A stretch of 24,610 nt of DNA, taken from the NCBI GenBank assembly GCA_002315675.1, contig DCHP01000090.1:1-24610 (forward strand), in the 5' to 3' direction. Position 1 is the first letter of the stretch. Each line of letters starts with the position of its first letter. This document shows, piece by piece, positions 8,818 through 15,946 of the stretch. The notes under the pieces were generated by a model. That model ran no database searches. It was not told the origin of the DNA and saw nothing but the letters and a program-made list of their open reading frames with translations. The position numbers and the translations under genes were made by a program. This DNA comes from Rikenellaceae bacterium UBA1749. Lineage in GTDB: Bacteria; Bacteroidota; Bacteroidia; Bacteroidales; Rikenellaceae.

Positions 8818-8881
8818 TTGATATCATTAAACAAATTATACAACAAGACCTACCACATCAATGGCTGATGATGGAAATGGT
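8808..8881 (-). promoter_or_regulatory. Alternative leader hairpins: protector and antiterminator of the his attenuator
   Basis: Two mutually exclusive pairings can be drawn. Antiterminator: GGTAGGTCTT (8854-8845) pairs over all ten positions with the terminator 5' arm (8817-8808), 7 Watson-Crick and 3 G-U. Protector: CATCA (8873-8869) pairs with TGATG (8860-8856) and ACCA (8881-8878) with TGGT (8855-8852), with a 4-nt bulge. The protector uses part of the antiterminator strand and part of the His codons. A ribosome stalled on the His codons would block the protector and favour the antiterminator. This is inferred by hand pairing, not by energy calculation. Confidence 0.7.
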
Positions 8882-8909
8882 GATGATGTATGCTCTGAAT
8901 TCTTTTCAT
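8850..8909 (-). CDS. hisL: his operon leader peptide (19 residues, His-rich)
   Basis: The reading frame ATG ... TAG encodes MKRIQSIHHHHFHHQPLMW. Residues 8-11 and 13-14 are histidine: six His codons in seven. It closely resembles the enterobacterial HisL leader in layout (M-[KT]-R-[IV]-Q before the His run). It lies directly between a consensus promoter and an intrinsic terminator upstream of hisG. The role would be to sense charged tRNA-His through ribosome stalling; the peptide itself probably has no function. The ATG begins 5 nt after the promoter -7 box, so the message would have almost no 5' untranslated region. The UAG stop lies within the antiterminator strand. The short length would make automatic gene callers miss it. 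Confidence 0.85.
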   Translation of the reverse strand: MKRIQSIHHHHFHHQPLMW

Positions 8910-8914
8910 GTCCG

Positions 8915-8945
8915 CAAAGTTAGAATCTTTTTCTTAAACGACAAA
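8915..8945 (-). promoter_or_regulatory. his operon promoter
   Basis: On the minus strand TTTG (8945-8942) is followed by 19 bp and TAACTTTG (8922-8915). This is a full match to the Bacteroides consensus -33 TTTG and -7 TAnnTTTG with preferred spacing. The expected transcription start is about 3-6 nt after the -7 box (8912-8909), at or just before the leader-peptide ATG. Confidence 0.78.
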
Positions 8946-8984
8946 ACCAATATACCTACAAAACTGCTACATATTATTGAAAAG

Positions 8985-9605
8985 TTACACGATTTCCTTG
9001 CAGTTTTCAGTGTCTATATATTCAGGATCAAACTCCTCATCCACACCAGCCCATTCAAGCTCTTCCTTCTCGTAATCATCCAGACTGTCATCCTTGGATT
9101 TATTCCAAAGCGATATAAGATTCTCATAACCCCAGACACCACCACAATCTTCGGGAGGGCAAGCACATTTACCTCCAATGAATTTAATCTGTCTACATTC
9201 ATCAGAAGCATACTCTTTGATTGATGAAAGTTTCACTTCATGTTCCCAAGAATCGCCCAAATCGTATTCTAAAGTACATGCCTGATTTGTATTCAACAAC
9301 AAATTCTATATCGTATAATCCTCCTGATTATAATCATCAAAATCACCATCATAAAATTCATCCCTTCGATAATATGGAACAAAATACATTTGTCCTTTAT
9401 AGAAATGATTCATATGAGAGTTCGTCCAACCCATAAGTCTAATTATCAGGTCTCCTAAATGACGAAGCGATATATTTGATGGAACCTCAAACATACGCCA
9501 TATAGCAGGTTTGTAATTCTTAAGAGTAACACGAATTACATATTTATGGACAATATTTCTTTTAAGATAATTAGGATAATTATCCTCGGTATATTTCATT
9601 TTCAT
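8985..9605 (-). pseudogene. pRiA4b ORF-3-like protein gene interrupted by an in-frame TAG
   Basis: Two consecutive open segments are in one frame, separated only by a TAG at 9308-9306. The first (9605-9306, 99 residues) holds the family's N-terminal half with YVIRVTLKNYKPAIWRMFEV and LGWxxSH-like MGWTNSHMNHF. The second (down to 8985) holds the C-terminal half with LEYDLGDSWEHEVKL, CPPEDCGGVWGYENL and FDPEYID. Together they make a full-length plasmid pRiA4b ORF-3-like protein (PF07929-type fold), whose function is not known. The stop sits in the variable linker between the halves and is one base from CAG (Gln). No insertion or deletion is needed to restore the frame. It could be a recent nonsense mutation, a sequencing error, or two polypeptides if the TTG at 9302 can start translation. 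It lies just upstream of the his promoter. Confidence 0.75.
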
Positions 9606-9724
9606 TCAATACGGGGTTTATGCTAGTTTATTTATTTGTTAGCCTGCCCGAAAAAAATGGTTGTGGGAATCCTATCTTCGATACAAGTATCAGTGAAATA
9701 TTTTTTCAAGTTAACAACAATTCA

Positions 9725-10903
9725 CTACTTGATTTTTAGGTTACGTTTGGCAAATTTCATATAGGCAATCCAGTCTTCAGGATATACATTATGTTCACCT
9801 ATTCTTATCTTGTATCCTACTGCACCACTGTCATCACGTTCACCCGGTTTAATACACTCTGAACTTTCAAGTCCTTTCTTTCCGAACAGGTCATACACAG
9901 ACTGGACACTCTTTGCACAGAGCCATTCGCCCTTTGGATCCGCCCATAAATCCTGTGATGCACTTGCTATATATAAAGGTCGTGGGGCTGTAAGTGCTGC
10001 CAGACCATTCTGATCAACAGGGAAGTTTGAATCATTGTATTTATAGAAATTAGGGACAAACCAATGTGGGAAACTACGTCCGATAATACCAAAGTTTTCC
10101 CCGAAAGCACGCCTCGTAATAGCAGCTCCACAGCATCCGGAATTATTAGATACAACCATTGCAAATCGCAGATCATTGGCTCCTGTCCATAAAGCTGTCT
10201 TGCCAAGACGGGAGTGACCTATCACTATCATTCTGGATGCATCTAATTCCTTGGCAGTCTCTACATAGTCTGCAATTCTGCTGATACCCCATGACCAAGC
10301 GGAAATCGCACTCCATACATATTTGCCCGGATACATCTGTTCATACCAGGCACGCACTCCGTCGCCTTTGGACTCTTCCGGCCTGACATCAGGTTCAATT
10401 GAATTTCTTGTAGCTGTTGCAACTGCGAAACCTTCATTAAGAATTAATTCATATGGCCAGCGCCTGCCAGATTCCAATGCTATCGTTTCATCATTCTTAT
10501 CCTTGAAATTCAGACCGATAAAAATAGGACATGGTCTTTTATGATTCTTCGGAAAATGAATAAGGACCTCAAAAGTATGTTTCTCCTCATTATCCAGACA
10601 TACCTGTATTCTGCGACGGATACCCAAACCTCCATACACTTCTTCATCCTGACCTATCTGCTTGAAATGAAGTCCTTCAGGTTTTTCTGGTCTTCCACCG
10701 AACATTTCGGTTGTAAAGATTTCCAGAATTTCAGGTCTGCGTAATTCCATCCACTGTTTGGCATTCTTAACCTTTTGTCCATTGTTAAGGGTCAACAGGT
10801 CTGGAAGGGTAAACTCCGGAACTTTTGACTCATCATAATTAGCTTCCTGACCGAAACCCACAAGTGGTAGGAGCAGCAAAATCGTAAATAACACTCTTTT
10901 CAT
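9725..10903 (-). CDS. Secreted CE15-type esterase (glucuronoyl esterase-like alpha/beta hydrolase)
   Basis: A 392-residue protein starting MKRVLFTILLLLPLVGFGQ, a signal peptide for export to the periplasm or outer membrane. I chose the ATG at 10903, preceded by AAAGGAT, over an in-frame start 42 bp upstream. The serine nucleophile lies in GHSRLGKTALW, the CE15 form of the elbow. NNSGCCGAAITRR, SASQDLWADPKGEW and the late RIGEHNVYPEDW (candidate catalytic His) also match bacterial CE15 enzymes. Known CE15 members cleave ester bonds between glucuronic acid in xylan and lignin alcohols. The specific substrate here is not provable. No SusC/SusD or glycoside hydrolase genes flank it, so it is not in a polysaccharide utilisation locus within this window. 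Confidence 0.85.
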   Translation of the reverse strand: MKRVLFTILLLLPLVGFGQEANYDESKVPEFTLPDLLTLNNGQKVKNAKQWMELRRPEILEIFTTEMFGGRPEKPEGLHFKQIGQDEEVYGGLGIRRRIQVCLDNEEKHTFEVLIHFPKNHKRPCPIFIGLNFKDKNDETIALESGRRWPYELILNEGFAVATATRNSIEPDVRPEESKGDGVRAWYEQMYPGKYVWSAISAWSWGISRIADYVETAKELDASRMIVIGHSRLGKTALWTGANDLRFAMVVSNNSGCCGAAITRRAFGENFGIIGRSFPHWFVPNFYKYNDSNFPVDQNGLAALTAPRPLYIASASQDLWADPKGEWLCAKSVQSVYDLFGKKGLESSECIKPGERDDSGAVGYKIRIGEHNVYPEDWIAYMKFAKRNLKIK

Positions 10904-11294
10904 ATCCTTTAAAATTTGATTTATTAAAATTGATTTAACTTTCATTTTTTTGATTGATCCCTTTTACAGTCAAATACTCTGGAGACCTGATTTACCTCCG
11001 GAACTTTTGTTTCCGATACTAAGTTAACAAAAATAAGTGAAACCATAAAGGATGCTACACTAATAAATTAAACTATTATTCTGAATGATACAATAGTAGT
11101 ATCATTAACAAATCTGTGGTAGCATAAACAGAATATCATAATACAGCACGAAAAAAAATACGTAAAAAAGTTATCACGTACGGAATAATGATTCCAAAAT
11201 GGCACTTTTTCAAATAGCAACATAATTGAATCAAGAAAAATTAGTATCTTTGCCGACCCAGGTCGGGCTCACTACAATATTAAGTTGCTATTTT
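10904..11294. other. Intergenic region between the CE15 esterase and nusB, with a nested dyad
   Basis: The genes diverge, so this stretch must hold two promoters. On the minus strand TATTTTTG (11035-11028) fits the -7 consensus for the esterase, but no TTTG is found at -33. On the plus strand TATCTTTG (11245-11252) fits for nusB. Between them is a hairpin AATGATAC-7 nt-GTATCATT (11084-11106), enclosed by ATGCTAC (11052-11058) and GTAGCAT (11119-11125). The dyad could be an operator, but no regulator can be named. Confidence 0.4.
11245..11252 (+). promoter_or_regulatory. Candidate -7 element for nusB
   Basis: TATCTTTG fits TAnnTTTG and lies 42 bp before the nusB ATG. The only upstream TTG (11226-11228) is 16 bp away, closer than the usual 19-21, so the -33 part is doubtful. 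Confidence 0.45.
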
Positions 11295-12233
11295 ATGTTA
11301 TCACGCAGACTATTGAGGATTAAAGCTGTTCAGTCTTTATATGCAGCTTTGGAACGTGGCGAAAACGGAAACAAGACATTGCCAGCTGTTAACGAGTTAA
11401 CGAAATCTGCAGATCAGTGCTATCAGCTTTATCTGACTTTCCTTGATCTTATTGTTAGTCTCAGGAATTACGCAAATGAACGCATTGAGATTGGCAAGAA
11501 TAAATTCCACCCGTCTGAGGCAGAATTGAATCCTAATACACGTTTTGTTGAGAATCCTGTTATTGCAAAGATAGCAGATGCCATAGCCCCTTTTTCCGAC
11601 AAGCTTCCTATTCAATGGAGCGACCAGAAGGAAATTATTTCTGAGTTATTCAACGAAATGATTGCAGAAGACTACTATAGTGTATACATGAGTCTTGAAC
11701 GTTGTACATTGGCATCACACAAGAAAGTACTGGAAAGTTTTCTGATCAACAATCTCGTTGACAACGAGAACATAGAAAAAATCATTGAGGAGATCTCCAT
11801 TTTCTGGGTTGATGACATTGACTATGCTGCAAGTTTTGTTAGCCAGACAATCAGAGACTACAAAAAGGATGAAGACATCATAATTCTTGAGAAATACCGC
11901 GATGAAGATGTAGCTGATTTTGGCAAAGACCTTATTCGGTTTAGCCTGGAACAATACGACACTAACCTTCAGTATATTATTGACAACTGCCACAACTGGG
12001 AACCAGACAGAATCGCCTGCATGGACAGGATTCTGCTTCTTGTCGCTATTGCTGAAATCAGGAATTTTCCATCAATACCGGTAAAAGTATCCATGGATGA
12101 ATTCATTGAAATTTCAAAATTCTATTCTACCGATGACTCTTCTGTATTCATCAACGGAATGCTGGAAAAAATTGTACACGATCTGGACGCAAACGGACTT
12201 ATCCATAAAAGCGGTCGCGGATTACTGCAGTAA
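11295..12233 (+). CDS. nusB: Transcription antitermination factor NusB, long Bacteroidetes form
   Basis: The protein has 312 residues, about twice the size of E. coli NusB. The start MLSRRLLRIKAVQSLYA at 11295 matches the Bacteroidetes family; an in-frame TTG 69 bp upstream lies before the likely promoter and was rejected. The middle section is a lineage extension of helices. The NusB fold proper is at the C-terminal end, with NWEPDRIACMDRILLLVAIAEI, then FPSIPVKVSMDEFIEISKFY and SSVFINGMLEKI. NusB binds boxA RNA with S10 (NusE) and supports rRNA transcription. The stop overlaps the next start as TAATG, so the DUF1573 gene is translationally coupled. Confidence 0.93.
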   Translation: MLSRRLLRIKAVQSLYAALERGENGNKTLPAVNELTKSADQCYQLYLTFLDLIVSLRNYANERIEIGKNKFHPSEAELNPNTRFVENPVIAKIADAIAPFSDKLPIQWSDQKEIISELFNEMIAEDYYSVYMSLERCTLASHKKVLESFLINNLVDNENIEKIIEEISIFWVDDIDYAASFVSQTIRDYKKDEDIIILEKYRDEDVADFGKDLIRFSLEQYDTNLQYIIDNCHNWEPDRIACMDRILLLVAIAEIRNFPSIPVKVSMDEFIEISKFYSTDDSSVFINGMLEKIVHDLDANGLIHKSGRGLLQ

Positions 12234-12727
12234 TGTTCAAGAAATTAAATACCTGTATTTTATTTTTATCACTCTTAGCACTTGCGAGCTGTGCATCCTT
12301 TGATACAGACAGTACTTTCTGGGGCAATCTTTTTTCTTACGGGACAACGGACACTTCTGATGGAAAGGATATCTCAGATGATACTGAAAACACGTACAAG
12401 ACCGTCACCTTTATCGGATGTGATTCTATTTTGATAAAATCAGACACATTATTTGCTGGTTCCATGAATGAAGGGGAAACCAGTATGATGAAATTCGTCA
12501 TCAGAAACAATTCAGGCAGAGCCATCAACATTACAGGTATCAATTCAGGATGTGGATGCACAACTGTCCAGTGGAAAAAGTCCCCGATTGAACCTGATGA
12601 AAGCAGAATGGTAACGCTGTTTTATAATTCCAGCGGCCAATTTGGCAAGCAGATCAAGACAATCCGTGTAACTACCGATAGCAAAGAAGAAAGGATGATA
12701 TATCTGGTCGCAGACGTACTTTATTAA
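12233..12727 (+). CDS. DUF1573-domain lipoprotein
   Basis: 164 residues with a lipoprotein signal: a hydrophobic run and lipobox LASC ending at C20, so it should be anchored in the cell envelope. The C-terminal 100 residues (VIRNNSGRAINITGI, SGCGCTTVQW, IEPDES, FGKQIKTIRVTT) are a DUF1573 domain, an immunoglobulin-like fold common in Bacteroidetes and of unknown function. The CGC pair is a conserved feature. It overlaps nusB by one base (TAATG). In related genomes yajC tends to follow nusB, and here it follows after a 350-bp gap. Confidence 0.85.
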   Translation: MFKKLNTCILFLSLLALASCASFDTDSTFWGNLFSYGTTDTSDGKDISDDTENTYKTVTFIGCDSILIKSDTLFAGSMNEGETSMMKFVIRNNSGRAINITGINSGCGCTTVQWKKSPIEPDESRMVTLFYNSSGQFGKQIKTIRVTTDSKEERMIYLVADVLY

Positions 12728-12753
12728 ATCAATCCTCTTACTTAATTGTATTT

Positions 12754-12855
12754 ATGAGCACACTTGAAAAAGTCCAAATATTGAGAGATACCCCAATTCC
12801 AGAGACCTGTAATAGTGGTAAAAATGACAAAAAATACTTTTTCAAGTAGACTCAT
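12754..12855. repeat. 102-bp element with 20-bp imperfect inverted arms
   Basis: ATGAGCACACTTGAAAAAGT (12754-12773) is mirrored by 12836-12855, with 17 of 20 positions matching and a 62-bp centre. No target duplication is evident at the edges (TTT before, TTA after), and no U-run follows for a terminator. It could be a decayed transposon remnant or a long RNA stem at the 3' end of the nusB-DUF1573 message. Both arms include an ATG, so short frames of 31 (+) and 37 (-) codons exist; I do not treat them as genes. Confidence 0.6.
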
Positions 12856-12899
12856 TTATTAAATTCATCTAATTGTCTATCCGCTCTTAAATCAGAAGA

Positions 12900-13018
12900 C
12901 AATAATAGTAACTATTCAGCATCAATGCCCAATACCAACAATAAACCTCTTTCCGGAATTTTTCTTGACACATTGATGGTTGTTTTTACACAGAGTGACT
13001 GAATAGTTACCAATAATA
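12900..13018. mobile_element. 103-bp MITE, IS66-type, with 8-bp target site duplication
   Basis: The element (12908-13010) begins GTAACTATTCAG and ends with its exact reverse complement CTGAATAGTTAC (12-bp perfect terminal repeats). It is flanked by a perfect direct repeat CAATAATA at 12900-12907 and 13011-13018. IS66-family elements are known for GTAA termini and 8-bp duplications. Inside, CATCAATG (12920-12927) and CATTGATG (12971-12978) form a second paired stem. It has no coding capacity and must have been moved by a transposase in trans. It lies only 10 bp upstream of the yajC -33 box. Confidence 0.85.
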
Positions 13019-13028
13019 TCTATACATA

Positions 13029-13059
13029 TTGCTCCTGATTCTAATTTTTAATATATTTG
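13029..13059 (+). promoter_or_regulatory. yajC promoter
   Basis: TTG (13029-13031), 20 bp, then TATATTTG (13052-13059) fit the Bacteroidetes -33/-7 consensus. The start codon is 21 bp further on, giving a short leader. The MITE lies just upstream. Confidence 0.65.
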
Positions 13060-13080
13060 CAAAAACAAAAATAATACGAC

Positions 13081-13392
13081 ATGAATTTATTTCTTTTACA
13101 AGAAGCCGCAGGACAGGCAGGAAGCAACTGGAGCTTCATATTGATGATGGTTGCTATATTTGCAATCATGTACATTCTGATGATCAGACCACAACAGAAA
13201 CGTCAGAAAGAACTTAACAAATTCCGTGACGCACTGAAAAAAGGTGACAAAATAATTACAGCAGGTGGTATCTACGCAGTTGTAAAGAGTATTGAAGACA
13301 ATACTGTACTGGTAGAAGTTGATGGCAATGTTACTTTGAGAGTTGACAAATCAATGATTATGAGAGACCCATCAGATATGGCCCAGAAATAA
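13081..13392 (+). CDS. yajC: Preprotein translocase accessory subunit YajC
   Basis: 103 residues with one N-terminal membrane span (about residues 17-36, SFILMMVAIFAIMYILMI) and then the family signature RPQQKRQKE. The cytoplasmic part has GDKIITAGGIYAVVKSI and NTVLVEVDGNVTLRV, the conserved YajC core. YajC associates with SecDF at the Sec translocon. The gene has its own promoter and is followed by a strong terminator, so it seems to be a single-gene unit. Confidence 0.95.
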   Translation: MNLFLLQEAAGQAGSNWSFILMMVAIFAIMYILMIRPQQKRQKELNKFRDALKKGDKIITAGGIYAVVKSIEDNTVLVEVDGNVTLRVDKSMIMRDPSDMAQK

Positions 13393-13444
13393 TCAACATT
13401 TTGACAATATATTTGATTGAATACAATCAGTCAAAAGAGAATCG

Positions 13445-13483
13445 ACAATGTGAGGTCTTTTACAAGGTCTCACATTGTTTTTT
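13445..13483 (+). terminator. Intrinsic terminator after yajC
   Basis: ACAATGTGAG (13445-13454) and CTCACATTGT (13469-13478) form a perfect 10-bp stem with a 14-nt loop, which may close further. It runs directly into a T-run up to 13483. Confidence 0.85.
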
Positions 13484-13553
13484 ATAGTTTTTTTATAACA
13501 ATTATTAAAAAAATTGTAATTTTATAGTGAAATGATTTAATAAAATTAAAAAA

Positions 13554-14024
13554 ATGAAAAAGATTATCCTTATCCTGGCTGTATTATTGGCTGTAACATG
13601 TTCAGTATCAGCACAGAAACTATCAAAAGAAGAGAAGAAAGCACAGAAAGAAGCTGAAGCAGCTGAAACTGCTGCCCTTATGCAGAAAATGTTCTCTGAA
13701 CATTGTTTCAAATTCGTTCCTGAGTTTTATTCACTTGGAAACGGTGAACGTATCAACATTGAAGGTTACGAAGAACTTGCCATCCGTCCAGATTCTTTCT
13801 ATTGCAAGATGTCTGGAATAGACAACATCAGTGTAAACCGTTATGAAGTTGTCAAAGAGACCACTGAAAAGAGCGGATTCACCCTATCTGTCAAGGTCGA
13901 AGCCAACGGAGCCATAATGACATTCAATTTCGTTGTAAATTCAAAAACTGGAATGGGCGCACTTCGAGTTAAATCAAACAAGGAAAGTGACTTGAATTAC
14001 AATGGTTCGTATAAAAGTTTCTAG
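13554..14024 (+). CDS. Secreted DUF4251-like protein
   Basis: 156 residues with an N-terminal signal peptide (MKKIILILAVLLAVTCSVSAQ). A charged, Lys/Glu/Ala-rich helix follows (about 22-50, EEKKAQKEAEAAETAA). The folded domain after it ends in IMTFNFVVNSKTGMGALRV and LNYNGSY. Length and the closing strand pattern resemble DUF4251 proteins of Bacteroidetes, whose function is unknown. The family call rests on overall pattern, not a diagnostic motif. It lies between two intrinsic terminators, so it is a separate transcription unit; its promoter is not clear in the A/T-rich upstream stretch. Confidence 0.7.
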   Translation: MKKIILILAVLLAVTCSVSAQKLSKEEKKAQKEAEAAETAALMQKMFSEHCFKFVPEFYSLGNGERINIEGYEELAIRPDSFYCKMSGIDNISVNRYEVVKETTEKSGFTLSVKVEANGAIMTFNFVVNSKTGMGALRVKSNKESDLNYNGSYKSF

Positions 14025-14112
14025 GTGTTCATTTGCTGCCAAAGTTTGCTGATGCAGATTGTATTTCGTAACATGGTATAATGTAACGATACGTCACTTT
14101 AGCCTTTAATAT

Positions 14113-14153
14113 GACCATGAAAGTTGAAATTTCAACTTTCATGGTCGTTTTTT
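14113..14153 (+). terminator. Intrinsic terminator after the DUF4251-like gene (perfect 34-bp palindrome)
   Basis: Bases 14113-14146 are a perfect palindrome (17-bp arms GACCATGAAAGTTGAAA and its complement, no spacer). G and then six T follow (14148-14153). In RNA it would be a long hairpin with a small loop. The T-run is only on the plus side, so it mainly ends plus-strand transcription. Confidence 0.85.
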
Positions 14154-14200
14154 ATATCGTTCATCCCTGATTTCCAACATTATGTCAAAGTGATTATGCT

Positions 14201-14231
14201 TTTGAAAGTCGCTGCTGTATAACTAACTTTG
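14201..14231 (+). promoter_or_regulatory. nth promoter
   Basis: TTTG (14201-14204), 19 bp, then TAACTTTG (14224-14231). This has the same -7 sequence and spacing as the his promoter. The expected start of transcription (about 14234-14238) falls on or after the ATG at 14235, which favours the downstream ATG at 14256 for nth unless the message is leaderless. Confidence 0.7.
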
Positions 14232-14255
14232 GTGATGAAAATAGATTTCCACGAA

Positions 14256-14894
14256 ATGAAAGCAAAAGAAAGATTTGAAGGTATTACAGAATGGTTTTCC
14301 ACAAATATGCCAATGGCAAGAAGTGAACTTGCGTTCAGCAATCCATATGAACTGCTGATAGCTGTTGTTCTTTCGGCACAATGCACAGACAAACGTGTAA
14401 ACATGGTAACTCCTGCTTTTTTCAAGAGATATCCTGATGTTTCTTCCCTTGCAACTTCTTCGAAAGAAGAAATTCTGGAATACATAAAATCAATTTCATA
14501 CCCAAATTCAAAAGCAGATCATCTTCTGGGTGCTGCAAGAGTCATAAAAGAAAATTTCAATTGCCAGATTCCTGATACAAGAGAGAATCTAGAGACGTTG
14601 CCAGGTGTAGGACGGAAAACAGCAGGGGTTATACTGTCGGTCGCATTCGGAAAACAGGAGATTCCTGTTGACACACATGTATTCCGGGTATCTGAAAGGA
14701 TAGGACTAACAACCAGATCAAAGACACCTCTTGAAACTGAGATGAAACTTCGCAAGGGATTTCCAGAAGACAGACTGGCAGAGGCACACCATTGGTTAAT
14801 TCTTCACGGAAGATATGTATGTACAGCACGCAATCCCAAATGTAATGAATGCGGAATAAAAAAATGGTGCAGAGAATACGCAAAGAACAATTAA
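14256..14894 (+). CDS. nth: Endonuclease III (DNA glycosylase / AP lyase)
   Basis: 212 residues from the ATG at 14256, close to the 211 of E. coli Nth. It removes oxidised pyrimidines from DNA and nicks the abasic site. The helix-hairpin-helix motif LPGVGRKTAG carries catalytic K121, and the active aspartate is D139 in IPVDTHVFR. The [4Fe-4S] cluster ligands are C189, C196, C199 and C205 with the classical C-x6-C-x2-C-x5-C spacing. An in-frame ATG at 14235 would add seven residues but lies 3 nt after the -7 box. It ends 6 bp before the -7 box of the Bat cluster. Confidence 0.95.
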   Translation: MKAKERFEGITEWFSTNMPMARSELAFSNPYELLIAVVLSAQCTDKRVNMVTPAFFKRYPDVSSLATSSKEEILEYIKSISYPNSKADHLLGAARVIKENFNCQIPDTRENLETLPGVGRKTAGVILSVAFGKQEIPVDTHVFRVSERIGLTTRSKTPLETEMKLRKGFPEDRLAEAHHWLILHGRYVCTARNPKCNECGIKKWCREYAKNN

Positions 14895-14900
14895 AAAATG

Positions 14901-14908
14901 TAAATTTG
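14901..14908 (+). promoter_or_regulatory. Candidate -7 element of the Bat cluster
   Basis: TAAATTTG fits TAnnTTTG and lies 39 bp before the moxR ATG, right after the nth stop. No TTTG is seen at the usual -33 distance. Confidence 0.5.
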
Positions 14909-14947
14909 TAGTTTAATTAAAAGAATAACATAACACATTATATAAAC

Positions 14948-15946
14948 ATGAGCGAAACTGTTAATATTAAAGAACTTAACGACAAGATTAACCAGGAAAG
15001 TGCTTTCATTGACATCCTCTCTATGGAAATGGGTAAAGTCATTGTAGGGCAGAAACACCTTGTTGAATGTTTGATTATCGGATTACTTAGTGATGGACAT
15101 ATTCTACTTGAAGGTGTCCCAGGATTGGCAAAGACTCTTGCAATCAATACTCTTGCAAAATCAGTCGGCGGAAAATTTGCCAGAATTCAGTTTACTCCGG
15201 ACCTTTTGCCTGCTGACCTTATAGGTACACAGATCTACTCACAGAAAAATGAAAGTTTTTCAGTTAAGAAAGGTCCTGTGTTTGCCAATTTCGTTCTTGC
15301 AGATGAAATCAACCGTTCTCCTGCAAAAGTTCAGTCAGCTTTGCTGGAAGCCATGCAGGAACATCAGGTAACAATCGGAGAAGAAACTTTCAAGCTTCCG
15401 AATCCTTTCCTTGTAATGGCTACACAGAACCCTATCGAACAGGAAGGAACTTACCCACTTCCTGAAGCACAGGTCGACCGTTTCATGCTGAAAGTTAAAA
15501 TCAGTTATCCAACTCAAAAAGAAGAACAGTTGATTATTCGTCAAAATATGTCAAAGACGGCATTCCCTCAGGCGGAACAGGTAATCAAGCCAGAAGATAT
15601 TCTTCATGCACGGGAAATAGTTTCAAGCGTATACATGGATGAAAAGATTGAAAAATATATTGTAGACATCGTGTTTGCAACTCGAACACCAAAGGAATAT
15701 GGACTTGATTCCCTTGCCCAGATGATAGGATACGGATGTTCACCTCGTGCATCAATAGCACTTGCAAAGGCGGCAAAGGCATATGCGTTCATCAAACGTC
15801 GTGGGTATGTAATACCGGAAGATGTAAGAGCGGTTTGTTACGATGTAATGCGTCATCGTATTGGTCTCACATATGAAACTGAGGCTGAAAACATCACCTC
15901 AGAGGATATTATAACTGAGATACTGAATAAAGTTGATGTTCCGTAG
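14948..15946 (+). CDS. moxR: MoxR-family AAA+ ATPase
   Basis: 332 residues. Walker A is GVPGLAKT (about 56-63) and Walker B is FVLADE (115-120), followed by INRSPAK and the sensor segment MATQNPIEQEGTYPLPEAQ. The C-terminal lid region is typical of MoxR. MoxR ATPases are thought to act as chaperones that activate partner proteins with VWA domains. Such partners (DUF58, BatA, BatB) follow here. It is the first gene of the Bat cluster, separated from the rest by 335 bp. Confidence 0.94.
   Translation: MSETVNIKELNDKINQESAFIDILSMEMGKVIVGQKHLVECLIIGLLSDGHILLEGVPGLAKTLAINTLAKSVGGKFARIQFTPDLLPADLIGTQIYSQKNESFSVKKGPVFANFVLADEINRSPAKVQSALLEAMQEHQVTIGEETFKLPNPFLVMATQNPIEQEGTYPLPEAQVDRFMLKVKISYPTQKEEQLIIRQNMSKTAFPQAEQVIKPEDILHAREIVSSVYMDEKIEKYIVDIVFATRTPKEYGLDSLAQMIGYGCSPRASIALAKAAKAYAFIKRRGYVIPEDVRAVCYDVMRHRIGLTYETEAENITSEDIITEILNKVDVP

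Larger units (their letters stand above)
12728..13080. other. Spacer between the DUF1573 gene and yajC, filled by two inverted-repeat elements
   Basis: The 353-bp gap holds no convincing gene. It contains an imperfect inverted repeat of 102 bp (12754-12855), a 103-bp MITE with target duplication (12908-13010) and the yajC promoter (13029-13059). Each is listed separately. Confidence 0.7.

Noticed and set aside
12742..12855. Short frames in the 102-bp inverted repeat (37 codons on minus, 31 on plus)
   Set aside because: Both start inside the repeat arms, which makes their similar beginnings an artefact; neither has a promoter or a known family.
12965..12970. TTGACA inside the MITE as an outward promoter
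   Set aside because: There is no matching -10 box, and this phylum uses a different consensus.
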